Shown here: positions 41,874 through 51,382 of the stretch, one piece after another
How the letters are laid out: every line of letters begins with the position of its first letter
How positions within the stretch are numbered: position 1 is the stretch's first letter
Assembly: GCA_038116945.1 (NCBI GenBank)
Contig: JAYOEY010000004.1
Coordinates: forward strand, 62,001 to 126,000
DNA: 64,000 nt
Direction: 5' to 3'
Source: JAYOEY01 sp038116945
GTDB taxonomy: Bacteria > Pseudomonadota > Alphaproteobacteria > MPNO01 > UBA2964
Position numbers and translations under genes: made by a program
The notes under the pieces: generated by a model
Databases searched by the model: none
The model's input: only the letters and a program-made list of their open reading frames with translations
What the model was told of the DNA's origin: nothing

Positions 41874-43328
41874 CTACTCGCCCGCCACCCGGCGAATGGT
41901 GCCGGTCGTGCTGTGCCCTTCTTCCAGCTCGATCAGGAGAACGCGCCCGCCATTCGCCTCCACGATGTCGCCGCCCACCACGTCCTCGCGCGCGTAATCC
42001 GCGCCCTTGATCAGCACGTCGGGCAGGATCGCCTCGATCAGGCCGAGCGGCGTGTCTTCTTCGAAAAGAACAACCAGATCGGCGCTTTCGAAGGCGCTCA
42101 TCACGGCGGCGCGCGCCACCTCGTTCTGAACCGGCCGTCCTTCTCCCTTGAGGCGTTTCACCGACGCGTCGCTGTTGAGCGCCACCACCAGCCGGTCGCA
42201 CGCCGCGCGCGCCTTTGTCAGCAGCGCAACATGGCCGGGATGGATCAGGTCGAAACAGCCGTTCGCGAAACCGATGCGGTCGCCCCGACGCTTCCACTCC
42301 GCGATCTGCGCCAGCGCGGCCGCGCGGTCCTTCCATTTGCCGGGGGCGGAAGAACCGGCCGGTTCCGCCGCGCCGACGATCTCGGACGGATAGACCACCG
42401 CCGTGCCAACCTTGCCGACCACGACGCCGGCCGCGATATTGGCCAGCCGGGCGGCATCGGAAAGACCGATTTCGCCGGCGAGCCCGGCGGCGAGCGTCGC
42501 AACGACCGTGTCGCCGGCGCCTGAAACGTCGAACACCTCGCGCGCCTCGGCCGAAAAATGTTCCACCGATCCTGCCGCCACCAGCGTCATCCCGTCGGCG
42601 CTCCGCGTCGCCAGCACGTTGGCGATCCCGCAGATTTCGACGAGCGACCGGGCCGCGGCGACAACCGCGTCATCGCTCCCCGTCGGCATCCGGCTCGCCT
42701 CGGCCAGTTCGCGGAGATTGGGGGTCACCACGTCGGCGCCGCGATAGCGGGTGAAATCCGTTCCTTTCGGATCGACAACGATACAGCAGTTCGCCGCCCG
42801 GGCCGCCTCGATCAGCGCGCCGATCCGGTCGCCCGCCAGCACGCCCTTGCCGTAATCGGAAATGACAACCGCGCCGACGCCGGCGAGAGCCGCCTTCGCC
42901 GTCTCGAAGACCCTGTCGGCGATGGAAGCGTCGATCGGAAGATCGCTTTCGCGGTCGACGCGAAGCAGTTGCTGCGGTCCGGCTACGAACCGTTCCTTGA
43001 TCGTCGTCGGCCGCGAGCCGTCCGCTACGAGGTGCGCGTTCACCGTTTCGAGACCGGCCAGCAGGCGACGGACCTCGGCGCCGGCCTCATCGTCGCCGAC
43101 CACCCCGACGAATTCGACCGACGCGCCGAGCGCCGCCAGGTTGCGAACGACGTTGCCGGCCCCGCCCAGCATGGACGCTTCGTCCTTTACGCGGCAGACC
43201 GGCACCGGCGCTTCGGGCGAAATACGCTCCACCGCACCGTAGACATAGCGGTCGAGCATCACGTCGCCGATGCACAGCACGCGCCCGTCTCGTAGCCGAT
43301 CGACCAGCGTCGCGACATCTGCGTTCAT
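41874..43328 (-). CDS. hldE: Bifunctional heptose 7-phosphate kinase / heptose 1-phosphate adenylyltransferase
   Basis: A 484-residue two-domain enzyme of the ADP-heptose pathway for lipopolysaccharide core. The N-terminal PfkB-type kinase (about 1-320) has ISPEAPVPVCRVKDEASMLG, VVISDYGKGVL, and the catalytic loop DVSGAGDTVVATLAAGL. The C-terminal cytidylyltransferase-fold domain starts near 351 with FANGCFDLIHPGHVALL and has LIKGADYAREDVVGG. The start is the ATG at 43328, which overlaps the TGA of gmhA (ATGA), confirming an operon. The kinase phosphorylates heptose 7-phosphate and the transferase makes ADP-heptose. Confidence 0.96.
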   Translation of the reverse strand: MNADVATLVDRLRDGRVLCIGDVMLDRYVYGAVERISPEAPVPVCRVKDEASMLGGAGNVVRNLAALGASVEFVGVVGDDEAGAEVRRLLAGLETVNAHLVADGSRPTTIKERFVAGPQQLLRVDRESDLPIDASIADRVFETAKAALAGVGAVVISDYGKGVLAGDRIGALIEAARAANCCIVVDPKGTDFTRYRGADVVTPNLRELAEASRMPTGSDDAVVAAARSLVEICGIANVLATRSADGMTLVAAGSVEHFSAEAREVFDVSGAGDTVVATLAAGLAGEIGLSDAARLANIAAGVVVGKVGTAVVYPSEIVGAAEPAGSSAPGKWKDRAAALAQIAEWKRRGDRIGFANGCFDLIHPGHVALLTKARAACDRLVVALNSDASVKRLKGEGRPVQNEVARAAVMSAFESADLVVLFEEDTPLGLIEAILPDVLIKGADYAREDVVGGDIVEANGGRVLLIELEEGHSTTGTIRRVAGE

Positions 43329-43897
43329 AGCGCGTCCTGCTCCAGCACGTCGCACAGCATATGGCCGATCAGGATGTGCATTTCCTGGATACGCGCGGTG
43401 ACGTCGGATGGCACGATCAGCAGCGGATCGGCAAGCCCGTTCAGCCGTCCGCCGTCGCGACCGCTGAAGGCGGCGCGGCGCAGCCCGATTTCGCCCGCGG
43501 CCGTCAGGGCCCGGATGATGTTTTCGCTGTTGCCGGAAGTGGAAATGCCGATCGCAAGATCGCCTTCACGCCCCAGCGCCCGGATCTGGCTCTCGAAAAT
43601 GCTGTCATAGCCGAAATCGTTGCCGCCCGCCGTCAGCACCGAACTGTCGGTGGTCAGCGCCAGCGCGGCGATCGGCGCCCGGTTGACGCGGTAGCGCACC
43701 ACCAGCTCGGCGGCGAGATGCTGCGCGTCCGCGGCACTGCCCCCGTTGCCGAAGAACAGGATCTTGCCGCCGCCCGCGAGCGCGGCGCGCGCCGCATCGC
43801 ACAGCGCGACGAATCCGTCCCTCAGGGCGTCGCGCGAGGCGCGCGCAACCGCTTCATGCGCATCGAACTCGGCGTCGAAATAGGCGTTCAGCTTCAT
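43325..43897 (-). CDS. gmhA: Sedoheptulose 7-phosphate isomerase
   Basis: A 190-residue SIS-domain enzyme catalysing the first step of ADP-heptose synthesis from sedoheptulose 7-phosphate. It is recognised by ILFFGNGGSAADAQHLAAEL, SSVLTAGGNDFGYDSIFESQI, GISTSGNSENIIRAL and the C-terminal IQEMHILIGHMLCDVLE with a metal His/Glu set. The length is normal. It overlaps hldE by four bases. With hldE it indicates an LPS or S-layer-type glycan containing heptose. The intact DCD gene ends 73 bases upstream on the same strand. Confidence 0.96.
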   Translation of the reverse strand: MKLNAYFDAEFDAHEAVARASRDALRDGFVALCDAARAALAGGGKILFFGNGGSAADAQHLAAELVVRYRVNRAPIAALALTTDSSVLTAGGNDFGYDSIFESQIRALGREGDLAIGISTSGNSENIIRALTAAGEIGLRRAAFSGRDGGRLNGLADPLLIVPSDVTARIQEMHILIGHMLCDVLEQDAL

Positions 43898-43970
43898 CGT
43901 GCCCTATCCATGGATGAATTCGCGCGCCGCCGCAAGAAAGTCCTTTACCGCCGCATCGCCCCGGCGCGCA

Positions 43971-45128
43971 TCAGGATCTCCACGGGCGGAAATGCTTGGA
44001 AAGCTGAAGCCCCTGAAGCTGATAGGACGAACCGGCCGCCGCGCCGTAAATTCTGTCGGGCGTATCGGTCAGATGCTCGTACTTGAGGCGCCCGACGACC
44101 TGCCCGTCCTCGATGGCGAAGGGCACGCCGTGCGACCGGACTTCGAGAACCGCCCGCGTGCCCGCCGCGCCCGCCTGCTCCGATCCGAACCCGGGGTCGA
44201 AGAAGCCCGCGTAATGGGCGCGGAACTCGCCGGCAAACGCGTCGTAAGGAACCATCTCGGCTGCGTAATCGACCGGCACGGACACCGCCTCGCGCGAGGC
44301 AAGGATGTAGAAATCTTCAGGGTTCAGCACCACGCTGCTTTCGCCGCTGCGATAGATCGGCTCCCAGTAGAGCGTCGGGTCGTAATGCGCGATTCGGTCG
44401 AGATCGACCAGCGGCGCGTGCGGCCGCGCCTTGTAGCCGATCAGATCGGACCCGCCGATCCCCGCCAGGTCGACCGACAGCGGCACGCCGCGAAACAGCG
44501 TCGCGGTTTCGCGCTCGCTCAAGGACCGGTCCAGTACGGCGCGGTCGTCCAGCAGGCGCTTCAGCTCCGCCTCGCGGACGTCGGCGCTGCCGCGCACCAG
44601 GCGAAGCTGGTTCAGACGGCTTCCGGTGCGCGCGATAATGCTGAAGGTGCGCGGAAAAATCTCGGCATAAAGCGGTCCGCGATAGCCGCGCGGCACGGTA
44701 TCGAAATCGGCGCCCTGATCGGCGATCAGCCGGGTAAACACGTCGAGCCTGCCGATCGAACTCTTGGGATTGGCGATGCCCGACAAAGCAGGGCTGAGCG
44801 CAAGCGATTCCAGCAGCGGCACGACATAGACGCAACCGCGTTCGAGCAGCGCGCCGCCGGTCAGGTCGATCTCGTGCAGCCCGAAGCGCTCGATCTGCTG
44901 GGCGACCGTGCGCTTTTCGCCCGGCAGGAAGCTGGCGCGTACGCGCCAGGCGACCGGACCGAGCCGCAGATCGAGGCTGGCCGGCTGCAACTGCCCCGGT
45001 TCGATGGGGCGATCCGCCGTTATTTCGCGCGACCGCACCAGCGCGGCGAGCGTCTGATAGGGCAGCACCCCCGTGTCGCGCCGAGCGCCGGCTGCCGTTT
45101 CAGCCATTTCCGTACCGATATCGTTCAC
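43971..45128 (-). CDS. dcd: 2'-deoxycytidine 5'-triphosphate deaminase, long alphaproteobacterial type
   Basis: A 385-residue dCTP deaminase-family protein, about twice the length of classical Dcd, consisting of two related dUTPase-like halves. The first half has LQPASLDLRLG, and the segment with the conserved SSIGRLDVFTRLIADQGADF and GPLYAEIFPRTFSI. The second half has SDLIGYKARPHAPLVDLD, FYILASREAVSVP, and AHYAGFFDPGFG. It supplies dUTP for dTMP synthesis. The start is GTG 45128 or the in-frame ATG at 45107; neither has a clear ribosome-binding site. Its position beside gmhA-hldE is probably incidental. Confidence 0.9.
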   Translation of the reverse strand: MNDIGTEMAETAAGARRDTGVLPYQTLAALVRSREITADRPIEPGQLQPASLDLRLGPVAWRVRASFLPGEKRTVAQQIERFGLHEIDLTGGALLERGCVYVVPLLESLALSPALSGIANPKSSIGRLDVFTRLIADQGADFDTVPRGYRGPLYAEIFPRTFSIIARTGSRLNQLRLVRGSADVREAELKRLLDDRAVLDRSLSERETATLFRGVPLSVDLAGIGGSDLIGYKARPHAPLVDLDRIAHYDPTLYWEPIYRSGESSVVLNPEDFYILASREAVSVPVDYAAEMVPYDAFAGEFRAHYAGFFDPGFGSEQAGAAGTRAVLEVRSHGVPFAIEDGQVVGRLKYEHLTDTPDRIYGAAAGSSYQLQGLQLSKHFRPWRS

Positions 45129-45295
45129 GTCCCTATTGTCGCCGCATTGACGCGGATCGAAACCCCTTTGTTATCCCCGGAAGGTCCGCCGGAAGACATC
45201 TATAAACTATTGAAAAACATGAATTAAACAACTTATCCCCGTTTTTCGCTCTTTCCGCATGTTGATGACGATTCGCAATTGTGAACCGTTGACGC

Positions 45296-47071
45296 TCAGC
45301 AGGCGCGGAGCGCATCGAACAGGTCCGCAAGGTCTTCGGGCGCAGGTTCCTTCGCTTCGTCGTTCCAGACGATCCAGAGCGCGGCGGTCCGAAACCCGGC
45401 GCCGGGCGCGGGCGCGACAGAGATTCGATACGCCCCTTGTTCGACGTCGAAGCGCGGCCAGCAGACGCTGGCATCCACACCGGAGATTTTTCCGGCGAAA
45501 CAGGAAAACCGGACATGGGTATCCCCGCGCCGAAACGCCGGGCCGCGTCCTGCGGCGCGAGTCCAGGAATCGGGCACCAGAAAATTCGAGAGCACGTCGC
45601 GATCGGCCATTCCGGTCCAGAGATCGGCGATCAGCACGGCGTCGCCGGGCCAGAGTCCGACGAACCGCCGCACGTCGCCGCCGAGATGCGCATAGCCGTC
45701 ATGCGCCCCGGCGCACCAGAGCGGCGCGATGCCGGCCAGCCGGTCGTCCCGCAGTTCGCGCGCGCGGCCGCGCCGCCCGACGCGAAACGATTTCCAGAAT
45801 TCGATGGGCTCCTCGCCCGCGACATGCGGCCCGTTATGCGCCGCCGCCGACCGCGAATCATCCCGCGACGGGCCGGCGGTATAGGTCGGCACGCCGGGAT
45901 CGACGATAAAGCGCCGGCCCGAGATCGAGAGCTCGAGCGACAGGAAATCCGCGTGGGCGTGGCCCGGATTGTCATCCGGTCCGCACGGGCCGCAATCGAA
46001 CAGGACCGCGTCGCCGTCGCCCGCAAGACGCGCATAGCCGGTATCCAGAAGCCGGACCGTCCCGTTTCCCGTATCGAGCCCGGCGACCGTCCTGGCGTCC
46101 GGCGCTTCGCCGAGCCATGAATCGTTGAACAGGGCGATGTCGCCATCGGGATGCGTCATCCCCGCGAGCGCCATCTTCATGCGCGATAACGTGTCCGACA
46201 CGCCGTCCGCGAACAGACTCGTCGACGCGAGAATCTGGACGTCGAGCACCGCCAGCGCGTGATACATCGGCGACCGCTCCGCGTGGCCGCCGTCGGGCAG
46301 AATGCATTGCCGAAGCGATGCGGCAATCGCGTCCTCCAGAAAGTCAAACGCGGGCGGAATGCCGCCAGCCGCCGCCGCGTAGACGGCCAGCGCCACGTAA
46401 TTCTTGAGCAGGTGGTTGTACTGAAGGTCGCGCTCCGGGTCCCGGGCGACGAACGCCGCGCAGAACCGGACGTGATCGAGGATCGCGGATTCGGATTCCG
46501 CATCCGCAGCCCCGCCGGCAGCGCGGTAAAGCGCCAGGGCAGACAGCAGATTGATCAGGCGATGACTCGCCGCATAGGCGTTCCAGACATCGCCCAGCGC
46601 GCCGGGCGCGGAAAAGCGATTGGCCTTTTCCAGCGAGCGGACGATGCCGGCGACCGCCGCAAGGTCCCGGCCGCGCCCGTGCGACAACAGCGGGACGGCG
46701 TAGCCCATATAGGCGAGGATCATCCGCCGGAGCGGGTTGTCGCCCTCGTCGAAATCGCCCCGCCAGCCGATGGCGTCGATCCCACCGAAATCGTAATCCC
46801 GGTTAAGCAGCGTGAATTTTCCGTCTGCAACACCGGCGGGATCGTCGCCGAACTGGGTCTGCTGAAGACGCAGAACGATGGCCGCGATGACGGCAAGCCC
46901 CGGTGCGCCTGCATCCGGCGGCGGCAACGCGTCGGCGGCTTTCCCGATGAACCGTACCGCCAACGGCGAACCCAGCCGCATGGCGACACGGCGCGCACGT
47001 CGGGCGGCGCGGAAAAACATCTGTTCGGCGGAGAGATACCGGACGGTCCGCCACAGGCGGGACAGATTCAT
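45296..47071 (-). CDS. Heparinase II/III-family protein
   Basis: A 591-residue polysaccharide-lyase-fold protein. The N-terminal half is an alpha/alpha-toroid with WNAYAASHRLINLLSALALY and the lyase-like YNHLLKNYVALAVYAAAAG. The C-terminal half is a beta-sandwich with NPGHAHADFLSLELSISGRR, FIVDPGVPTYTAG and AHNGPHVAGEEP, matching the heparinase II/III C-terminal domain. No signal peptide is visible at MNLSRLWRTVRYLSAEQM, so it may act in the cytoplasm, as for similar proteins in exopolysaccharide clusters. It follows the bi-domain oxidoreductase by 21 bases. Confidence 0.93.
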   Translation of the reverse strand: MNLSRLWRTVRYLSAEQMFFRAARRARRVAMRLGSPLAVRFIGKAADALPPPDAGAPGLAVIAAIVLRLQQTQFGDDPAGVADGKFTLLNRDYDFGGIDAIGWRGDFDEGDNPLRRMILAYMGYAVPLLSHGRGRDLAAVAGIVRSLEKANRFSAPGALGDVWNAYAASHRLINLLSALALYRAAGGAADAESESAILDHVRFCAAFVARDPERDLQYNHLLKNYVALAVYAAAAGGIPPAFDFLEDAIAASLRQCILPDGGHAERSPMYHALAVLDVQILASTSLFADGVSDTLSRMKMALAGMTHPDGDIALFNDSWLGEAPDARTVAGLDTGNGTVRLLDTGYARLAGDGDAVLFDCGPCGPDDNPGHAHADFLSLELSISGRRFIVDPGVPTYTAGPSRDDSRSAAAHNGPHVAGEEPIEFWKSFRVGRRGRARELRDDRLAGIAPLWCAGAHDGYAHLGGDVRRFVGLWPGDAVLIADLWTGMADRDVLSNFLVPDSWTRAAGRGPAFRRGDTHVRFSCFAGKISGVDASVCWPRFDVEQGAYRISVAPAPGAGFRTAALWIVWNDEAKEPAPEDLADLFDALRAC

Positions 47072-47092
47072 GACGGAGTCACGCCCGGGCGC

Positions 47093-49258
47093 TCAGAGCT
47101 TTACCGGCTGGCCGGACCGCAGCGCCTCGCCCACGGCGATGGTCGCGAGACTGGTCTCGACAAGCTCCGCCTCGTCCACCGGCGCTTTTCCGGCCCCGGC
47201 GACTGCCTGCGCAAACGCGGCAAGCTCGGCCGCATGCCCCTTGTCCTGATCGATTCCCGCGCCGGACTTTTTTTCCTTTCCGTCGGCGACAACGGTCAGC
47301 CTGCGGAAATTGTCGATCGTCACCACCGTGCCGCCGGCATAAGCCTCGAACAGTTCCTTCGAATAGGCGGTATCGCCCTTCGCGGTATAGGCGATGGTGG
47401 CGAGGCTGCCGTCGGCAAAGGACAGCGTCGCCGACAGGTTGTCGCACGCCCCGTGCGAAATCTCCGCCGCCGCCGCCTGCACGGTGCGGATCGGCGCGCC
47501 GACGAAGAACCGCGCCAGATCGACGAAATGGCACAGCTCGCCCAGCAGCCGGCCGTTTCCTTCCTCCGGCGCGTTGAGCCAGACATCGTCGGGCAGCGGC
47601 CCGGCGTTGACGCGAAGCAGCACAACCTTCGGACCCGCAAATGACGCCAGCCGCTCGCGCATCGTTTGCGCCATGGGAGCGAAACGCCGGTTGAACCCGA
47701 CCTGAAAGAAGCCGTCCGAGCGGTTGCGCGCCGCCGCCACGGCGTTGAGCTGTTCCCGGTCGAGCGCAAGCGGCTTTTCGACCAGCACGCATTTGCCCTT
47801 CGCCAGAGCCGCCGCCGTCAGCGCGGCATGGCTGGAATGCGGCGTCGCGATCAGCACGGCGTTAATCTCGTCATTGTCGAGAACCGCATCCTCGTCGGCG
47901 GCGGAGAACTCGAACCCGAAGCTCTGCTGGCTGTGTTCGGCCGAAATGCCGCGCTGGGTCGCGATGGTATGCAGCCGGCAGCCGGAAAGTTTCCTGAGTT
48001 CGGGCAGCAGCACCGTGCGGGCGAACCCGCCGCCGCCGATCACGCCCAGCACGCAGCCCGATTCCGGCTTGCCGCGCGACACCGCGACGGGAATGCGCAG
48101 CCCGTCGACGGGCCTGTCGGGACGGTCGGCGTAATCCAGCACGACGCCGAGATGGGGTTCCGTCCGTTCGGTCACCAGCGCGTAGGCGTCTTCGGCTTTT
48201 TCGAACGGAAAACGGTGGGATATCAGCGGTTCGACCGCGAGGCGGTGATCGCGCTGGCGCGACATGCGCCTGACCGCCTCAGCGAGATTGCGGGTTTCGG
48301 TCCACGGAACGTAGCCCTCGGGGTACTTCATTCCCCCGATTTCGTAATCGGCATCGTAGCGACCCGGTCCGTAGGAACGCGAAACCACCACTGACAGCTC
48401 TTTCTGCATGAAGTCGCGATAAGGGATTTCGGTGCCTGTCAGCCCCACGAGGCTGATCTTCGCGCGGTCCCGCGCGATCGCGGCGGCGAGGCTGAACGGT
48501 TCGCTGGATTCCGTCGCTGCCGCTATCAGCACGCCGTCGCAGCCATGACCGCCGGTGAAATCGCGCATCGCCTCCGTCGGGTCGCCGTCCGAGAGATTCC
48601 AGGTAAAGGCGGCATGGCCGTAACGGGCCAGGTCAAGGCGCGACGAGTCGTAATCGAACACCGCGACCCGCGCGCCGGCCAGTTCGAGAAGCTGCGCGGC
48701 GAGCTGCCCGACCAGCCCGGCGCCGATCACCGCGGCGAAATCGCCAAGACCGAGTTCGAGATTGCGAACCCCGTGGAGCGCGATCGCGCCAAGCGTCCCG
48801 AAACAGGCTTCCTCGTCATTGACGTCGTCGGGAACCGGCGCGGCCAGATTGACCGGCACGACGTTGAAATCGGCATGGTTGGCGAGCCCCGCGCCGGCGA
48901 TCGCGACGCGCTGTCCGATCCGGAACCTGCCCTCGGTTCCCTTGCCGAGCGCCACCACCTCGCCAGCCGCCGAATAGCCGAGCGGCAACGGCTCGTCGAG
49001 GCGCGCCATGACCGCCCGCCAGGTCGCCGCAATGCCGTCGCGCTGCGCCTTGTCGAGCACTTTGCGGACGAGATCGGGCCGTGCTTTCGCCTTGGCCGCG
49101 AGGCTTTTCTTCGCGAACGACACCACCATCCGTTCGGTGCCCGCCGAAATCAGCGACGCGCGCGTCCGCACCAGAAGATGCCCCGCCCGTACCTTCGGGT
49201 CGGGGACCTCCCGCAGGGCCAGCTTGCCGCTTTTCGCGCTCTGCACGATCTGTTCCAT
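47093..49258 (-). CDS. Bi-domain oxidoreductase: zinc-dehydrogenase-like plus Gfo/Idh/MocA
   Basis: A 721-residue fusion. Residues about 1-370 resemble a medium-chain zinc-dehydrogenase/reductase with GYSAAGEVVALGKGTEGRF and the Rossmann segment VIGAGLVGQLAAQLLELAGA. Residues about 390-721 form a Gfo/Idh/MocA-type dehydrogenase with VLGVIGGGGFARTVLLPEL, IATPHSSHAAL and LVEKPLALDREQL (EKP catalytic Lys). The two-domain protein is a familiar member of bacterial surface-polysaccharide clusters and is usually near a heparinase II/III-like gene, as here. It probably oxidises, reduces or epimerises a nucleotide-linked sugar or an alcohol. ATG 49258 is 58 bases from the preceding amidotransferase end. 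Confidence 0.93.
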   Translation of the reverse strand: MEQIVQSAKSGKLALREVPDPKVRAGHLLVRTRASLISAGTERMVVSFAKKSLAAKAKARPDLVRKVLDKAQRDGIAATWRAVMARLDEPLPLGYSAAGEVVALGKGTEGRFRIGQRVAIAGAGLANHADFNVVPVNLAAPVPDDVNDEEACFGTLGAIALHGVRNLELGLGDFAAVIGAGLVGQLAAQLLELAGARVAVFDYDSSRLDLARYGHAAFTWNLSDGDPTEAMRDFTGGHGCDGVLIAAATESSEPFSLAAAIARDRAKISLVGLTGTEIPYRDFMQKELSVVVSRSYGPGRYDADYEIGGMKYPEGYVPWTETRNLAEAVRRMSRQRDHRLAVEPLISHRFPFEKAEDAYALVTERTEPHLGVVLDYADRPDRPVDGLRIPVAVSRGKPESGCVLGVIGGGGFARTVLLPELRKLSGCRLHTIATQRGISAEHSQQSFGFEFSAADEDAVLDNDEINAVLIATPHSSHAALTAAALAKGKCVLVEKPLALDREQLNAVAAARNRSDGFFQVGFNRRFAPMAQTMRERLASFAGPKVVLLRVNAGPLPDDVWLNAPEEGNGRLLGELCHFVDLARFFVGAPIRTVQAAAAEISHGACDNLSATLSFADGSLATIAYTAKGDTAYSKELFEAYAGGTVVTIDNFRRLTVVADGKEKKSGAGIDQDKGHAAELAAFAQAVAGAGKAPVDEAELVETSLATIAVGEALRSGQPVKL

Positions 49259-49316
49259 TGACGGTACCGTCTTCGCCTGAAAATCCCGGCCCTGAATCCG
49301 CCTAGCCTACCATAAG

Positions 49317-51224
49317 TTACGGCGATTCGCAGTCCGCAGGATCGAACGCGGGTGCAGCGTCCAGCGCGCGGCACCAGAGTTCGATCGCCATCATGGGAAA
49401 CAGCGTCATCGCCGCGTCGATGCGGCCTGCAAGAAAATCCTCGCGCAGACCCGCCACGGCTGAGGCGTCGAACAGCCCGCGCGCGTCGACGACATCGCCG
49501 GCCGTCAGGTCGCACATCAGCTCGCGCGCCGGTCCCGCCAGCCAGGCCCGAATGGGAACGCCGAATCCCTGTTTCGCGCGGGTCAGCACGGCATCCGGCA
49601 CCCGCCCCCGCTGGGAGTCGCGCAGGATCTTCTTGGTCTGGCGCAATCCGATCTTCGCCGAAAGCGGCAGGTTCTGCGCGAACGCGACAAGGCGCGGATC
49701 GCACAAGGGCACCCGCACCTCGACGCCTTCCTGCATCGCCATCCTGTCGGTGTAATTCAGATTGTGATCCGGCATGAATCCGTTGAGCTCCAGGTCGATC
49801 AGCCGCTGGACGGGATGCAGCCCGCCGGTGCGGGCGAGCGAGTCGGAAAACGCGGGCGGAATGACCCGAACGGTCGGCCGCAACGCGGGTGCGATCAGCG
49901 AAAGGCGGGTTTCCGCCGCGACCGCCGAAAAGCTCATGGCCTCGGCGACCATTGCCTCTTCCGTCATTGCGAACAGATCGCCCAGCCGCCGGAGCCGCCT
50001 GCCCCTGACGGAACCGGGAGAAAAGCATCGGAGCGCCAGTGCGGCGGGCGCGCGGGCGACGCCCAGCGCGTCGTAATACATCGCCGCGCTGTGCCGGCCA
50101 TATCCGGTAAACAGATCGTCTCCGCCGACACCCGACAGCAGTACCTTGATCCCCGCATCGCGCGCGGCCCGCGCGAGAAGCCGCGTCTGGATCGCGGCAA
50201 AGTCCGCGGTCGGCTCGTCCAGCGCCCAGATCATCTCCGGCAGCGCGTCGATCAGGTCCGCATCGGTCGGAACGGGGACCAGCTTCACGCCCAGCGCGTC
50301 CGCGACCTCCCTTGCGAACCGTGCATCGTCGCCGAAATTATCCGCGCCGGCTTCGGAATTTCCGACCACCGCGCAGAAGGTAGTGATATTGCCGGGCTCG
50401 GTCGTTCGGCACATCGCCGACACGATGGCGCTGGAATCGACACCCCCCGACAGGAGCGCGCCGACCGGAACATCCGAGACCATCTGTTCCTTTACGACGT
50501 CGTCGATCAGGGCGGCCAGCGTGGCGGGCGTAGCGGCGACGGGATCGGGAGCCGGCGGCGGCGTCCGGTAGTACCGACCGGCGGCGACCCCGTCGCTGCT
50601 GACGGTGAGCGTACAGCCCGGCCTCAGCTTGCGGACCGCCGTCAGCATCGTGTTTTCGCCCGCCGTCCAGACGAAGCCGAGATGATCGGCGACCGCCTGC
50701 GGATCGAGCGCGCGCGGCAGATCGGCGCAGAGCGTCAGCGCCTTGAGTTCGGATGCAAACAGGATGCCCTGGGGAAGGTCGGCGTAATAGAGCGGTTTTA
50801 CCCCCAGATGGTCGCGGGCGAGGAACAGCGACCGTTCCGCCGAATCCCAGACGGCGAAGGCGAAGATGCCGTGCAGACGCTCCACCGATGCCGGTCCCTG
50901 CCGCGCGTAGAGCTCCAGGAGAACTTCCGTGTCGCTGGTCGTGCGAAACCGGACACCGGCCCTCTCAAGTTCCGCGCGCAGCGCCCGGTAATTGTAGATT
51001 TCGCCGTTGAAAACGATGGTGTAGCGGCCGTCGGCGGTCGTCATCGGCTGCGCCGCCGCTTCGGACAGGTCGATGATCGACAGGCGAACGTGACCAAGCG
51101 CCACGCCGGCCTCAGCGTCCGACCAGAGCCCCTCCCCGTCGGGGCCGCGGTGACGTTCCGCGCCGATCATCGCCGCCGCCAGCGACGCGGGCCATCGCCC
51201 GATAAATCCCGCAATTCCGCACAT
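49317..51224 (-). CDS. Asparagine-synthase-type amidotransferase (glutamine-hydrolysing)
   Basis: A 635-residue protein with an N-terminal class II glutamine amidotransferase domain starting at the catalytic Cys2 (MCGIAGFIGRW), then IVFNGEIYNYRALRAELE. The ATP-pyrophosphatase/synthetase domain has ALLSGGVDSSAIVSAM and the ATP-binding pattern LLSGVGGDDLFTGYGRH. In surface-glycan clusters such genes usually amidate a uronic acid or other carboxyl rather than free aspartate. The ATG at 51224 is required because the nucleophile must be residue 2; the frame is open 19 residues further up. It is divergent from the second amidotransferase. Confidence 0.93.
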   Translation of the reverse strand: MCGIAGFIGRWPASLAAAMIGAERHRGPDGEGLWSDAEAGVALGHVRLSIIDLSEAAAQPMTTADGRYTIVFNGEIYNYRALRAELERAGVRFRTTSDTEVLLELYARQGPASVERLHGIFAFAVWDSAERSLFLARDHLGVKPLYYADLPQGILFASELKALTLCADLPRALDPQAVADHLGFVWTAGENTMLTAVRKLRPGCTLTVSSDGVAAGRYYRTPPPAPDPVAATPATLAALIDDVVKEQMVSDVPVGALLSGGVDSSAIVSAMCRTTEPGNITTFCAVVGNSEAGADNFGDDARFAREVADALGVKLVPVPTDADLIDALPEMIWALDEPTADFAAIQTRLLARAARDAGIKVLLSGVGGDDLFTGYGRHSAAMYYDALGVARAPAALALRCFSPGSVRGRRLRRLGDLFAMTEEAMVAEAMSFSAVAAETRLSLIAPALRPTVRVIPPAFSDSLARTGGLHPVQRLIDLELNGFMPDHNLNYTDRMAMQEGVEVRVPLCDPRLVAFAQNLPLSAKIGLRQTKKILRDSQRGRVPDAVLTRAKQGFGVPIRAWLAGPARELMCDLTAGDVVDARGLFDASAVAGLREDFLAGRIDAAMTLFPMMAIELWCRALDAAPAFDPADCESP

Positions 51225-51382
51225 CGCACGACCCGTTCCGGAAACCGCCGCACCATACAGGGAAAACGCGTTCGATTCCAAAGTCTTGAGGGGCCGCTTT
51301 GGCAGTCAGCGAGTCGCCTTGCCTCATGCTACTGTGCCGCGCACGGGGCGGCGGTCCGTCTCAGAGATACAGGAATGGCCAT

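Noticed and set aside
43904..43970. A short in-frame tail reading AVKDFLAAAREFIHG before gmhA
   Set aside because: It looks protein-like and ends in a stop, but no start codon exists in that frame downstream of the dcd stop, and upstream it overlaps dcd. No gene can be supported.
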